From Streptacidiphilus albus JL83 (GTDB taxonomy: Bacteria > Actinomycetota > Actinomycetes > Streptomycetales > Streptomycetaceae), in contig NZ_JQML01000001.1 of the NCBI RefSeq assembly GCF_000744705.1, forward strand, positions 5,838,017 to 5,902,016: DNA of 64,000 bases, written 5' to 3'. The notes under the pieces were generated by a model. That model was given only the letters and a program-made list of their open reading frames with translations. It searched no databases and was not told the DNA's origin. Made by a program: the position numbers and the translations under genes. This document shows, in pieces, positions 9,498 to 17,886 of this stretch. Every line of letters starts with the position of its first letter. Position 1 is the first letter of the stretch.

Positions 9498-9592
9498 TCC
9501 GGCCGCCGTCGGCGTGGGTCCGCGGTCCTCACCCGCCCGGGTGCTACGAATTGTCTGATTTGTAGCCAGATGCGAGCGGACGGATCGTCAGT

Positions 9593-10657
9593 ATGTCGAG
9601 TGGACTGAGCGGCACCAGCCGCGAGCGGGGATTCGCATCGGAGTTCCGGGACGCGGTGAGCGTCCGCACCACGCTGTTGGTGTTCGGTGTGCTGGCGCTG
9701 GTGCTGGGCTTCATCGTCTCCTACGTGGGGGCGCTGCACCATCCCTATCCGCACCGGGCGGCGATCGCGGTGGTCGCCCCGAAGGAGGTGGCCGGGCAGC
9801 TGGTCGGCCAGCTGAACGCGCTGCCCAAGGACACCCTCCACGCCACCGCCGTCGCCGACGAGGCGACGGCCCGCCGGCAGATCCAGGGTCAGCAGTACTA
9901 CGCGGCGCTGGTGTTCGACCCGGCCGGGACCAGGGACCGGCTGCTGGTCGCCCAGGCCTCCGGTCCGGCGCTGGCCACGGCGGTGCAGCAGGTGATCACC
10001 GGGGTCGAGGCGCTGCAGCACCGCACCGTGGTGGTCGAGGACGTCGTTCCGCTGGCCTCCGGCGACGCCGAGGGGCTGTCCTCCTTCTACCTGGTCATCG
10101 GCTGGTGCGTGGGCGGCTACCTGGTCGCCTCGATCCTGGGTATCAGCGCCGGCTCGCGCCCGGCCAACCTGAAGCGGGCCGCCATCCGGCTGGGCACGCT
10201 GGCGCTCTTCTCGATCGCCGCCGGCATCGGCGGCATCGTGATCGTCGGCCCGGTGCTGAACGCGCTGCCGGGCGGCGTCCTCCCCTTCTGGGGGCTGGGG
10301 ACGTTGCTGGTCTTCGCGGTCGGCGCCTTCACCATGGCGCTCCAGTGCGTCTTCGACATCGTCGGGATCGGTCTGGCGGTGCTGCTGTTCGTGGTCCTCG
10401 GCAACCCCAGTGCGGGGGGCGTCTACCCGCCGCCGCTGATGCCGCCGTTCTGGCGGGCGATCGGACCCTGGCTGCCCAACGGCGCGGCGACCAGCGCCGC
10501 CCGGTCGATCGCCTACTTCGACGGGACCCGGATCGCGGTGCCGCTGATCGTGGTCTCGGTCTGGGCGGTGGTGGGCGTGGCGATCACGCTGGCGGTCACC
10601 GCCGTCCGCCCGCGCGGCGGACGCGAGGCCGAAGGGGTCGGCGGCCGGGCGGCCTGA
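9593..10657 (+). CDS. Membrane protein of the DUF3533/ABC-2-like (YhgE/Pip-related) type
   Basis: A 354-residue integral membrane protein: one TM near residues 24-45, an extracytoplasmic domain of about 140 residues (containing YYAALVFDP), then five hydrophobic segments and the C-terminal LPNGAATSAARSIAYFDG signature shared with DUF3533/SNG1-like and YhgE-like proteins. Those families are related to ABC-2 permeases but lack an ATPase partner; none is encoded nearby. Role unknown. No ribosome binding site is visible before the ATG, so translation may be leaderless. A 5-bp palindrome and a CTGATTTGT motif similar to the xyl spacer lie just upstream. Confidence 0.72.
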   Translation: MSSGLSGTSRERGFASEFRDAVSVRTTLLVFGVLALVLGFIVSYVGALHHPYPHRAAIAVVAPKEVAGQLVGQLNALPKDTLHATAVADEATARRQIQGQQYYAALVFDPAGTRDRLLVAQASGPALATAVQQVITGVEALQHRTVVVEDVVPLASGDAEGLSSFYLVIGWCVGGYLVASILGISAGSRPANLKRAAIRLGTLALFSIAAGIGGIVIVGPVLNALPGGVLPFWGLGTLLVFAVGAFTMALQCVFDIVGIGLAVLLFVVLGNPSAGGVYPPPLMPPFWRAIGPWLPNGAATSAARSIAYFDGTRIAVPLIVVSVWAVVGVAITLAVTAVRPRGGREAEGVGGRAA

Positions 10658-10689
10658 GCCGGGCGGCTCCGGACCAAGGGCGGACGGCG

Positions 10690-10727
10690 AGGGGCCGCGC
10701 ACCGGAACGATCCGGTGCGCGGCCCCT
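10690..10727. terminator. Bidirectional terminator hairpin
   Basis: A perfect 17-bp stem (AGGGGCCGCGCACCGGA at 10690-10706, complement at 10711-10727) with the 4-nt loop ACGA. It sits between convergent genes (stops at 10657 and 10739), the expected place for a terminator serving both strands. No T-run follows, as is usual in streptomycetes. Confidence 0.88.
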
Positions 10728-10738
10728 GTGCTGGTGGG

Positions 10739-10972
10739 TCAGCCGGCGATCAGGTACAGGCCGTAGCCGACGGCCGCCGCGCAGGCGGCGAACGACAGCA
10801 CCACGCCGACCAGCGCGGTCGCGCCGCGGAGGCTGCCGCCGGCGCCGTCCGCGACGGCCGTCTCGCGCTGCGAGAGCGCGGCGATGCCGAGGCAGAAGGC
10901 ACCGGCGACGACGAGGGTGATCAGGACGCTGACGCCGAAGGTGCTGCCGAGGGCGGCCCAGTTGATGGTCAT
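10739..10972 (-). CDS. Small two-TM membrane protein downstream of the phosphate transporter
   Basis: A 77-residue protein beginning MTINWAALGSTFGVS, with two hydrophobic helices (about residues 12-31 and 52-75) linked by a short polar segment with QRE. It starts 28 bases after the stop of the PiT gene and is probably on its transcript. Small membrane proteins of this form are often found beside actinomycete PiT genes, but I know no function. The frame is open further upstream, but only as GC-rich shadow sequence of the PiT tail. Confidence 0.7.
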   Translation of the reverse strand: MTINWAALGSTFGVSVLITLVVAGAFCLGIAALSQRETAVADGAGGSLRGATALVGVVLSFAACAAAVGYGLYLIAG

Positions 10973-11000
10973 GGTGGGGACTCCGGTCCGGTGCGGGCGC

Positions 11001-12206
11001 TCAGGCCGCGGCGGTCGTGGTGGCGGCGGTGGTGGTGGTCGGGGCCGGCGCCTGGGCCGGGACGACCGCCAGTGGGGTGGCCGGGGCGCTCCCGTCGGCC
11101 GCGGCCCCGTCGACCACATGGCTCGCGTCGATCGGGCGGCGGCGGTTGATCAGGTAGATCCAGCCGGAGGCGGCGGCGCCGAGCGCGCCCAGCAGCACCA
11201 CGCCCCAGGTGCCCCGGTCGGCCAGCAGCGCGCCCGCGCCGCCCAGCGCGGCGGCGGCCGGCAGGGTCAGGCACCAGGCGTAGGTCATCCGGCGCGCGGT
11301 CGACCAGTTGACCTGGCCGGTGCCGCCGCCCTTGCCCGCGCCGAGGATGCCGCCGGAGCAGACCTGGGTGGTGGACAGGCCGTAGCCCATGTGCGAGGAG
11401 GTCAGGATGACCGTGGCGGAGGCGGTCTGGGCGGCGAAGCCCTGCGGGGCCTCGATGGTGGTGATGCCCTTGCCGAGGGTCTGGATGATGCGCCAGCCGC
11501 CGAGGTAGGTGCCGGCGGCGATGGCCGCACCGGAGGCCACGATCACCCAGAGCGGCGGGGCCGAGTGCGGGGCCAGCACGCCGGCGCTGACCAGGGTCAG
11601 GGTGATCACGCCCATGGTCTTCTGGGCGTCGTTGGTGCCGTGGGCCAGCGAGACCAGTGAGGCCGAGGCGATCTGGCCGGCCTTGAAGCCCTTGCCGGAG
11701 GCCGAGGCGCTGCTGCGTCGGGTGATCCGGTAGGCGAGCCTGGTGGCGCCCCAGGCGGCGACGCCGGCGACGATCGGTGAGGCGACCGCCGGGATGATGA
11801 TCTTGGTGACGACGACGGCGAAGTCCACGCCGTGCATGCCCACGGCCACCACGGTGGCGCCGATCAGGCCGCCGTAGAGCGCGTGCGAGGAGCTGGACGG
11901 GATGCCGCGCAGCCAGGTGACCAGGTTCCAGAGGATGGCGCCGATCAGTGCCGCGAACACCACCGCGGGCCGGATGCCGGCCTTCTCGTCGATGATCCCG
12001 CCGGAGATCGTCTTGGCGACCTCCACCGACAGGAATGCGCCCGCCAGGTTGAGGACTCCGGAGATCGCGACCGCGACCTTGGGTCGCAGGGCGCCGGTGG
12101 CGATGGAGGTGGCCATCGCGTTGGCGGTGTCGTGGAAGCCGTTGGTGAAGTCGAAGGCGAGGGCCGTGAAGATCACGACGGTCACCAGGAACGTCATATG
12201 TTCCAT
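11001..12206 (-). CDS. PiT-family inorganic phosphate transporter
   Basis: A 401-residue, roughly ten-TM low-affinity phosphate transporter of the PiT family, which imports neutral metal-phosphate with protons. Both family repeats are visible: FDFTNGFHDTANAMAT near residue 18 and SLAHGTNDAQKTMGV in the second half. The C-terminus is a low-complexity Ala/Pro/Thr tail. The ATG at 12206 fits the first TM; the TTG two codons upstream is unlikely. A PHO-box-like pair of direct repeats lies 47 bases upstream, and a small membrane protein gene follows. Confidence 0.93.
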   Translation of the reverse strand: MEHMTFLVTVVIFTALAFDFTNGFHDTANAMATSIATGALRPKVAVAISGVLNLAGAFLSVEVAKTISGGIIDEKAGIRPAVVFAALIGAILWNLVTWLRGIPSSSSHALYGGLIGATVVAVGMHGVDFAVVVTKIIIPAVASPIVAGVAAWGATRLAYRITRRSSASASGKGFKAGQIASASLVSLAHGTNDAQKTMGVITLTLVSAGVLAPHSAPPLWVIVASGAAIAAGTYLGGWRIIQTLGKGITTIEAPQGFAAQTASATVILTSSHMGYGLSTTQVCSGGILGAGKGGGTGQVNWSTARRMTYAWCLTLPAAAALGGAGALLADRGTWGVVLLGALGAAASGWIYLINRRRPIDASHVVDGAAADGSAPATPLAVVPAQAPAPTTTTAATTTAAA

Positions 12207-12544
12207 AACCAAACAATCGTCTCAGCGGAAGCGTCGTGCCGACGGTAGGGATGCATGATGAACGGAAGGTGAACTGACGCCCTATTCGAAGTTGACCAGA
12301 TCTCGGAACCGGAGCAAAGCGGTCGGTCGCCCCGGCTGTCGCCCGGGGCGCGGCGGATCACCCGCCGCACGGGCGAGACATGAGTCACACCTTTCAGTCG
12401 CCTGAGTTTCCTGTAGACCGCATGAGAATCCCCACGCGGTCTGCCGCACCGTTACCTGCCCGTGGCAGGATCACGGGGGGCCGAACCGCTGGGGACGACG
12501 GAACGGGCCGGACCGGAGTACCAGGGGCGGGTGGAGGGGAAGCG
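12207..12544. other. Divergent intergenic region between PiT and NlpC/P60 genes
   Basis: This 338-bp spacer holds the PHO-box-like repeats (12253-12274) near the PiT side and GC-rich sequence near the hydrolase side. The frame of the hydrolase stays open upstream to an ATG at 12380, but that stretch encodes no signal peptide and looks non-coding. I looked for a c-di-AMP (ydaO) riboswitch, common before such hydrolases in actinomycetes, and did not find its conserved GGTGAATC-type core. Confidence 0.6.
12253..12274 (-). promoter_or_regulatory. PHO box (PhoP operator) upstream of the PiT gene
   Basis: On the minus strand two adjacent 11-nt direct repeat units read GTTCACCTTCC (12274-12264) and GTTCATCATGC (12263-12253). 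This matches the Streptomyces PHO box, whose units begin with GTTCACC and repeat every 11 nt. It lies 47-68 bases upstream of the PiT start. PhoP control of the transporter is therefore likely; whether it activates or represses cannot be read from the sequence. Confidence 0.72.
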
Positions 12545-14131
12545 GTGGGCGCCATGCGCAGGGCGGGCGGAACAGCACGCGGTGAGCGGACCAGGCCCTG
12601 GTTGGCGGGGGTGCTGCGGTGCGGCGCGCTGCTGGCCGCCGCCGCGCTGGCGGTGCTCCCACTGACGACGTCGGCCGCCTACGCCGCGACCGGCGGTGAC
12701 AGCGGAGCCACGGTCGCGCCCAGCACCGGAGCCTCGGCCGGCGCCGCCGCGAGTGCCGGCGCGAGTGCTGCGGCCAAGGCCGATGCCGCGAACGCCGCCA
12801 AGGCGCAGCACGCGCAGAGCCTGACCTCGGCCGAGGCCGCGCTGCAGCCGATCCTCGACCACCTGCACAGCGCCTACCAGCAGGCCGAGGTCGAGACCCA
12901 GAAGTACGACGGCCTCGCCGAGCAGCTCACCCAGGCCCGGTCCGACGACACCGCGCTGCTGGTCCAGGTCCAGAACGCGCAGTCCCAGGTGAACGACGGG
13001 ATGACCATCGCCGGGGAGATAGCCGAGGCGCAGTACCGCAACGGCGGCCTCTCCCAGCTCGGCGAGCTGCTGCTGACCAACGACCCCGAGCAGGCGCTGC
13101 ACACCGAGCAGCTGCTGCGGATGGCGGCGACCTCGCAGGCGAAGTTCCTGGCCCAGCTCCGGAACGACCAGTCGAACCTGGCCACCGCCAAGTACGCGGC
13201 CGACGTCGCCGAGGCCCAGGCCGGCACGCTGCTGGCGGCCGAGGCCGCCCAGCGGAAGGTGATCAACGACCAGCTGGCCGCCGTGGAGAAGCAGGTGGCC
13301 TCGCTGACCGGCGCCCAGCAGCAGGAACTCGAACTGCTGGAGCAGAAGGACGCCAACGCCGCCCAGGTGGCCCTCCTCGCCTCCGGCATCCTCGGCAAGG
13401 ACGACGGCAAGCCCTCGGCGGCCGGCGCCGAGGCCATCGCCTTCGCCTTCGCCCAGCTGGGCGCCCCCTACGTCTGGGGCGGCATCGGCCCCTACGCGGC
13501 GGGCTTCGACTGCTCGGGGCTGACCTCGCAGGCCTGGCTGGCCGCGGGCGTGGCGATCCCCCGGACCAGCGAGGAGCAGTGGGCCGAGCTGCCGCACGTG
13601 GCACTGGACGCGCTGCGCCCGGGCGACCTGATCATCTACTTCTCCGGCGCCAGCCATGTCGCCATGTACATCGGCAACGGCATGGTCATCGAGGCGCCGC
13701 ACACCGGGGCCTTCGTCGATGTGGAGCCGATGGCGGTGGACCCGATCCTCGGCGCGGTCCGGCCGGACGGCTCCGACTCCTCGCTCAGCAGCTACACGCC
13801 GCCGGTGATCCCGCCGTCCGCGGAGAAGCCGCAGCCGCTCGCGCCGGTGGCGCCGACGACGCCTCCGGCGACCAAGCCCACCCCCAAGCCCACGACCAAG
13901 CCGAAGCCCAGGCCGAGCGGCTCCGGCTCGCCGAGCCCGACGCCCTCCGGCAGCGGGACGCCCACGCCGACGCCGACGCCCAGCGGCTCGACCCCGGCCT
14001 CGCCGTCCCCGTCGGACACCCCGTCGACGCCTGCCGCGTCGACGTCGGCCACCGCCGTGGACTCGGCCAGTGCCTTCGTCCCGGGCAGCGCCTCCGGCAC
14101 GGCCGCGCCGTCCGGCTCGGCGGGGCGGTGA
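12545..14131 (+). CDS. Secreted NlpC/P60 cell-wall hydrolase with coiled coil and Pro/Ser/Thr tail
   Basis: A 528-residue exported peptidoglycan endopeptidase. In order: Arg-rich N-terminus and signal peptide (about 1-52, ending AAYAATGG), an Ala-rich segment, a long coiled coil (about 85-270), an NlpC/P60 domain (about 295-410) and a Thr/Pro/Ser-rich tail. The catalytic Cys is C323 in GFDCSGLTSQAW and the His is H371 in GASHVAMYIG. It is expected to cut D-Glu-mDAP type bonds in the stem peptide; the coiled coil resembles the autoinhibitory/targeting helices of RipA-type enzymes. The GTG at 12545 follows GGAGGGGA; ATG 12554 is the alternative. Confidence 0.92.
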   Translation: MGAMRRAGGTARGERTRPWLAGVLRCGALLAAAALAVLPLTTSAAYAATGGDSGATVAPSTGASAGAAASAGASAAAKADAANAAKAQHAQSLTSAEAALQPILDHLHSAYQQAEVETQKYDGLAEQLTQARSDDTALLVQVQNAQSQVNDGMTIAGEIAEAQYRNGGLSQLGELLLTNDPEQALHTEQLLRMAATSQAKFLAQLRNDQSNLATAKYAADVAEAQAGTLLAAEAAQRKVINDQLAAVEKQVASLTGAQQQELELLEQKDANAAQVALLASGILGKDDGKPSAAGAEAIAFAFAQLGAPYVWGGIGPYAAGFDCSGLTSQAWLAAGVAIPRTSEEQWAELPHVALDALRPGDLIIYFSGASHVAMYIGNGMVIEAPHTGAFVDVEPMAVDPILGAVRPDGSDSSLSSYTPPVIPPSAEKPQPLAPVAPTTPPATKPTPKPTTKPKPRPSGSGSPSPTPSGSGTPTPTPTPSGSTPASPSPSDTPSTPAASTSATAVDSASAFVPGSASGTAAPSGSAGR

Positions 14132-14132
14132 C

Positions 14133-16445
14133 TCAGCAGGGCACCGACTCCGGGCCCGAGTCGGGCTCGAAGCGGATGACGACCGACTTGGACGTCGGGG
14201 TGTTGCTGGTGTCCGCCGTGCTGTCGAGCGGCACCAGCACATTGGTCTCCGGGTAGTAGGCGGCGGCGCAGCCCCGGGTGGTCGGGTAGTGGACCACCCG
14301 GAAGTGCGGGGCCCGCCGCTCCACGCCGTCGGCCCACTCGCTCACCAGGTCGGTGAAGTCGCCCTCGGCCAGGCCGTGCTCGGCGGCGTCCTCGGGGTGC
14401 AGCAGGACCACCCGGCGGCCGTCCTTGATGCCCCGGTAGCGGTCGTCCAGGCCGTAGATGGTGGTGTTGTACTGGTCGTGCGAGCGCAGCGTCTGCAGCA
14501 GCAGCCGGCCGGCCGGGACCTCGGGCGCGGTGAGCTCGTTGACGGTGAAGTTGGCCTTGCCGGTGGCGGTGGGGAAGGCCCGGTTGTCGCGCGGGCCGTG
14601 CGGCAGCGCGAAGCCGCCGGGCTGCTTGATCTTCGTGTTGAAGTCGGCGAAGCCGGGGATCACCCGGGCGATCCGGTCGCGGATGTTGCCGTAGTCGGCG
14701 GAGAAGTCCTCCCAGGGGACCAGGTTCTGCGGGCCGAGGGTGCGCCGGGCCAGGCCGCAGACGATCGCGGTCTCCGAGAGCAGGTCGGCGGCCGGGGGCT
14801 TGAGCGCCCCGCGCGAGGCGTGGACCATGCCCATCGAGTCCTCGACGGTGACCTGCTGCGGCCCGCCGGCCCGCCGGTCCAGGTCGGTGCGGCCGAGCGT
14901 CGGCAGGATCAGCGCCCGGGCGCCGGTGACCACATGGGAGCGGTTGAGCTTGGTCGAGACGTGGACGGTCAGCCGGCAGCGGCGCATCGCGTCCTCGGTG
15001 ACCTCGGTGTCCGGGGTGGCGGCGACGAAGTTGCCGCCCATGGCGAAGAAGACCTGCACCTTGCCGTCGCGCATGCCCCGGATGGTGTCGACCACGTCCA
15101 GGCCGTGGTGGCGCGGCGGTTCGAAGCGGAACTCGGTGCCGAGAGCGTCCAGGAAGGCGGTGCTGGGGCGCTCGAAGATGCCCATCGTCCGGTCGCCCTG
15201 GACATTGCTGTGGCCGCGCACCGGGCAGACGCCGGCGCCGGGGCGGCCGACATTGCCGCGCAGCAGCAGGAAGTTGACGACCTCGCGGATGGTCGGCACC
15301 GAGTGCTTGTGCTGGGTCAGCCCCATCGCCCAGCAGACGATGGTCCGCTCGGAGGCCAGCGCCAGCGCGGCCAGCTCGCGGATCTGCTGCTCCGGCAGGC
15401 CGGTGGCGGCGTGGACGGCGTCCCAGTCGGTGGAGCGGGCCTCCTCGGCCCACTTCTCGAAGCCGTGGCAGTGCTCGTCGATGAAGGCGCGGTCCAGCAC
15501 CGTACCGGGGTTCTGCTCCTCGGCCTCCAGCAGCAGCAGGTTGAGGGCGCGGAACAGCGCCAGGTCGCCGCCGAGCCGGATCTGCAGGAAGAGGTCGGTC
15601 AGCTTGGTCCCGTTGCCCACCAGTCCGCGCGCGTTCTGCGGGTTCTTGAAGCGTTCGAGACCGGCCTCGGGCAGCGGGTTGACGCTGACGATCTTCGCCC
15701 CGGCGCGCTTGGCGCGCTCCAGCGCGGAGAGCATCCGGGGGTGGTTGGTGCCCGGGTTCTGCCCGGCGACGATGATCAGGTCGGCCTGGTAGAGGTCCTT
15801 GAGGTGGACGCTGCCCTTGCCGATGCCGATGGTCTCGGTGAGCGCCGAACCGGAGGACTCGTGGCACATGTTGGAGCAGTCCGGCAGGTTGTTGGTGCCG
15901 AACTGGCGGGCGAAGAGCTGGAAGGTGAAGGCGGCCTCGTTGCTGGTCCGGCCGGAGGTGTAGAAGGCGGCGGCGTCCGGGGTGTCCAGCGCCTTCAGCT
16001 CGGCCGCGACCAGGTCGAGGGCGGCGTCCCAGCCGATCGGGGTGTAGTGGGTCGCGCCCGCTTCCAGCAGCATCGGGGTGGTCAGCCGGCCCTGCTGGCC
16101 CAGCCAGTAGCCGGAGCGCCCGGCCAGGTCGGCGATCGGGTGGGCGGCGAAGAACTCGGGCCCGATCCGCCGCAGCGTCGCCTCCTCGGCGACGGCCTTG
16201 GCGCCGTTCTCGCAGAACTCGGCGGTGTGGGTGTGCTCGGGCTCGGGCCAGGCGCAGCCGGGGCAGTCGAAGCCGTCCGGCTGGTTGACCTTCGCCAGGG
16301 TGCGCACCGAGCGGGCCGCGCCCATCTGCGCGAGGGCGATCTGCGAGGTGTGCAGCAGGGCGGGCAGACCGGCGGCCGCGTGCTTGGGGGCGGTCACCTC
16401 GGGTGCGTCCTGTGCCGGATCCGTCTCGGGCGCCTGCCTGGCCAT
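14133..16445 (-). CDS. FdhF/YdeP-family molybdopterin-dependent oxidoreductase
   Basis: A 770-residue enzyme of the formate dehydrogenase alpha-subunit-like YdeP family. Landmarks are DGFDCPGCAWPEPE near the N-terminus, AAFYTSGRTSNEAAF, the SNMCHESSG segment at the active site, GQNPGTNHPRM, GVCPVRGHSNVQGDRTMG and the C-terminal molydopterin-binding RSHDQYNTTIYG. It lacks the N-terminal CxxCxxxC Fe-S domain of large formate dehydrogenases. The substrate is unproven; E. coli YdeP is linked to acid resistance. The ATG at 16445 has a good GGAGGTGG site. The gene ends one base from the stop of the convergent hydrolase gene. Confidence 0.9.
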   Translation of the reverse strand: MARQAPETDPAQDAPEVTAPKHAAAGLPALLHTSQIALAQMGAARSVRTLAKVNQPDGFDCPGCAWPEPEHTHTAEFCENGAKAVAEEATLRRIGPEFFAAHPIADLAGRSGYWLGQQGRLTTPMLLEAGATHYTPIGWDAALDLVAAELKALDTPDAAAFYTSGRTSNEAAFTFQLFARQFGTNNLPDCSNMCHESSGSALTETIGIGKGSVHLKDLYQADLIIVAGQNPGTNHPRMLSALERAKRAGAKIVSVNPLPEAGLERFKNPQNARGLVGNGTKLTDLFLQIRLGGDLALFRALNLLLLEAEEQNPGTVLDRAFIDEHCHGFEKWAEEARSTDWDAVHAATGLPEQQIRELAALALASERTIVCWAMGLTQHKHSVPTIREVVNFLLLRGNVGRPGAGVCPVRGHSNVQGDRTMGIFERPSTAFLDALGTEFRFEPPRHHGLDVVDTIRGMRDGKVQVFFAMGGNFVAATPDTEVTEDAMRRCRLTVHVSTKLNRSHVVTGARALILPTLGRTDLDRRAGGPQQVTVEDSMGMVHASRGALKPPAADLLSETAIVCGLARRTLGPQNLVPWEDFSADYGNIRDRIARVIPGFADFNTKIKQPGGFALPHGPRDNRAFPTATGKANFTVNELTAPEVPAGRLLLQTLRSHDQYNTTIYGLDDRYRGIKDGRRVVLLHPEDAAEHGLAEGDFTDLVSEWADGVERRAPHFRVVHYPTTRGCAAAYYPETNVLVPLDSTADTSNTPTSKSVVIRFEPDSGPESVPC

Positions 16446-16559
16446 CTCTCGTCCACCTCCGGGTCGCACGCGCGGCCGGCTTCCCTGCCCCCACGCGTAC
16501 CTGCATCTTTTCACTCCGAGGCGGGCCGCGGGGAGGCGCGGTCGGGGATATTGCGCAGT

Positions 16560-17249
16560 TCACAGCCCGAGCAGGCCGAGCACCGGCAGCAGCGCGTCCG
16601 GGCGCTGCTCCACCGGCAGGGCCGGCACCCGGTGGAAGGCGCAGCCCAGCGCGGTCGCCCCGCCGTCGGCCGGGAGGTCGTCGCCGACCATCAGCGCCTC
16701 GGCGGGGGCCACCGACAGCCGCCGGCAGGCGGCCCGGAAGATCCGCGGATCTGGCTTCTGCACCCCGAGTTCGTAGGAGAGCAGGTAGGCGTCCACATAC
16801 TCGTCCAGGCCGTGCCGGACGAAGACCGGGCGCAGGTCCCAGCCGATGTTGCTGACCACGGCGACCGGCACGCCGAGCTGCCGCAGTCGTCCCAGCACCG
16901 GTTCGGCGTCCGGATAGGGGCGCCAGGCGTCGGGGGTCAGGTGGCGTTCGTAGAGGGCGGTGGCCAGGGCGTCGACCCGGTCGGCCGGGACGGTCGGCCG
17001 CAGGCCGGCCCGGGTCTGGGCGGTGTAGGCGGCCCGGTGCCGCGCGGCGCCGAGGTCGCGCTCGCCCCAGCCGGCCGGGGCGTGCAGCGGCGGCGGTCCG
17101 CCGGGGAGCGCGCCGGCCGCGGTGAGCCGGTCGACGGTGGCGTCCCGCTCGGCCGGCGGCAGGTCCAGGCCCAGGGAGTCGAACCAGTCCGGGACCGGCT
17201 CGATCCGGAAGAGGGTGCCGGAGAAGTCGAACATCACGCCCTTGACCAT
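16560..17249 (-). CDS. HAD-superfamily hydrolase
   Basis: A 229-residue HAD phosphatase. Motif I is FDFSGTLF (second Asp of the usual DxD replaced by Ser), motif II VVSNIGW, and motif III/IV QKPDPRIF with MVGDDLPADGG. A cap domain of about 80 residues follows motif I. The replacement DxDGT to DFSGT is seen in some HAD subfamilies; the nucleophile Asp is retained. Substrate unknown. The start at MVKGVMFDF is fixed by motif I; the frame upstream is non-coding. It follows the PASTA gene by 32 bases on the same strand. Confidence 0.85.
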   Translation of the reverse strand: MVKGVMFDFSGTLFRIEPVPDWFDSLGLDLPPAERDATVDRLTAAGALPGGPPPLHAPAGWGERDLGAARHRAAYTAQTRAGLRPTVPADRVDALATALYERHLTPDAWRPYPDAEPVLGRLRQLGVPVAVVSNIGWDLRPVFVRHGLDEYVDAYLLSYELGVQKPDPRIFRAACRRLSVAPAEALMVGDDLPADGGATALGCAFHRVPALPVEQRPDALLPVLGLLGL

Positions 17250-17281
17250 GGGACGATCCTGCCGCCTCCGGCCCTGCGCTG

Positions 17282-17653
17282 CTACGGCACCACGGGGTCG
17301 TCCTCGTCCTGCCGGGGGACCGGCTCGGGCTCGGTCGGCACGGGCTCCGGTTCGTCCTGGTGGAGCTGGACCGAGAGCGGCGGCGGGCTGGGACGGCGCG
17401 GCTCGCGCACCCCGGCGTCGCCGGGTCCGCGGTCCGAGGTCCAGATCAGGACGGTGGACCAGCGCGGCACGATGCCCCCGGGCAGTGGCTGCTGCCGGAC
17501 CACGGTCCCGGTGACGGCGGCCGGGAGGTCCGGATCCGGGCCGACGGCGACCAGTTGCGAGCGGTGGGCGAAGTCCCGTGCCACGGCGACGTGCAGGCCG
17601 ACCAGGTTCGGGACGATGACCTGGACGGGCGGCCGCCCGGGGCGTGGCTCCAT
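17282..17653 (-). CDS. PASTA-domain protein
   Basis: A 123-residue protein with one PASTA domain at about residues 10-75: VIVPNLVGLHVAVARDFAHR, then VVRQQPLPGGIVPRWSTVLIW. PASTA modules bind peptidoglycan fragments or beta-lactam-like ligands in PknB-type kinases and PBPs. Here there is no kinase, signal peptide or TM, and the C-terminal third is acidic and proline-rich (PEPVPTEPEPVPRQDEDD). It may be a free cytoplasmic relative; streptomycetes commonly encode such stand-alone forms. It probably shares a transcript with the HAD gene downstream. Confidence 0.75.
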   Translation of the reverse strand: MEPRPGRPPVQVIVPNLVGLHVAVARDFAHRSQLVAVGPDPDLPAAVTGTVVRQQPLPGGIVPRWSTVLIWTSDRGPGDAGVREPRRPSPPPLSVQLHQDEPEPVPTEPEPVPRQDEDDPVVP

Positions 17654-17886
17654 ACGCCCAGGGTAGGCCGACCGCGGCCCGGGCGGAGAGGTTTCCGAAT
17701 CCCGGTGCCGGTTCGGGAATACCGGCGGGCAGGGTCGGGAATACGGACGTCGTCCGGTGGTTGGGAAGGTGTGGGGCGGTGCCTCCCTCGGGTGGCAACC
17801 GGGGGTCGCCGGCCCGGATGAGACGATGACTCCGCAGGTCCGATCCCACTCTCGCCGATTGTCCCCTTCCTCCCGGAGGCCCCGTA

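Noticed and set aside
12213..12544. c-di-AMP (ydaO) riboswitch before the NlpC/P60 gene
   Set aside because: Such riboswitches are common before actinomycete cell-wall hydrolases, but I could not find the conserved GGTGAATC-type core or a plausible P1 stem here.
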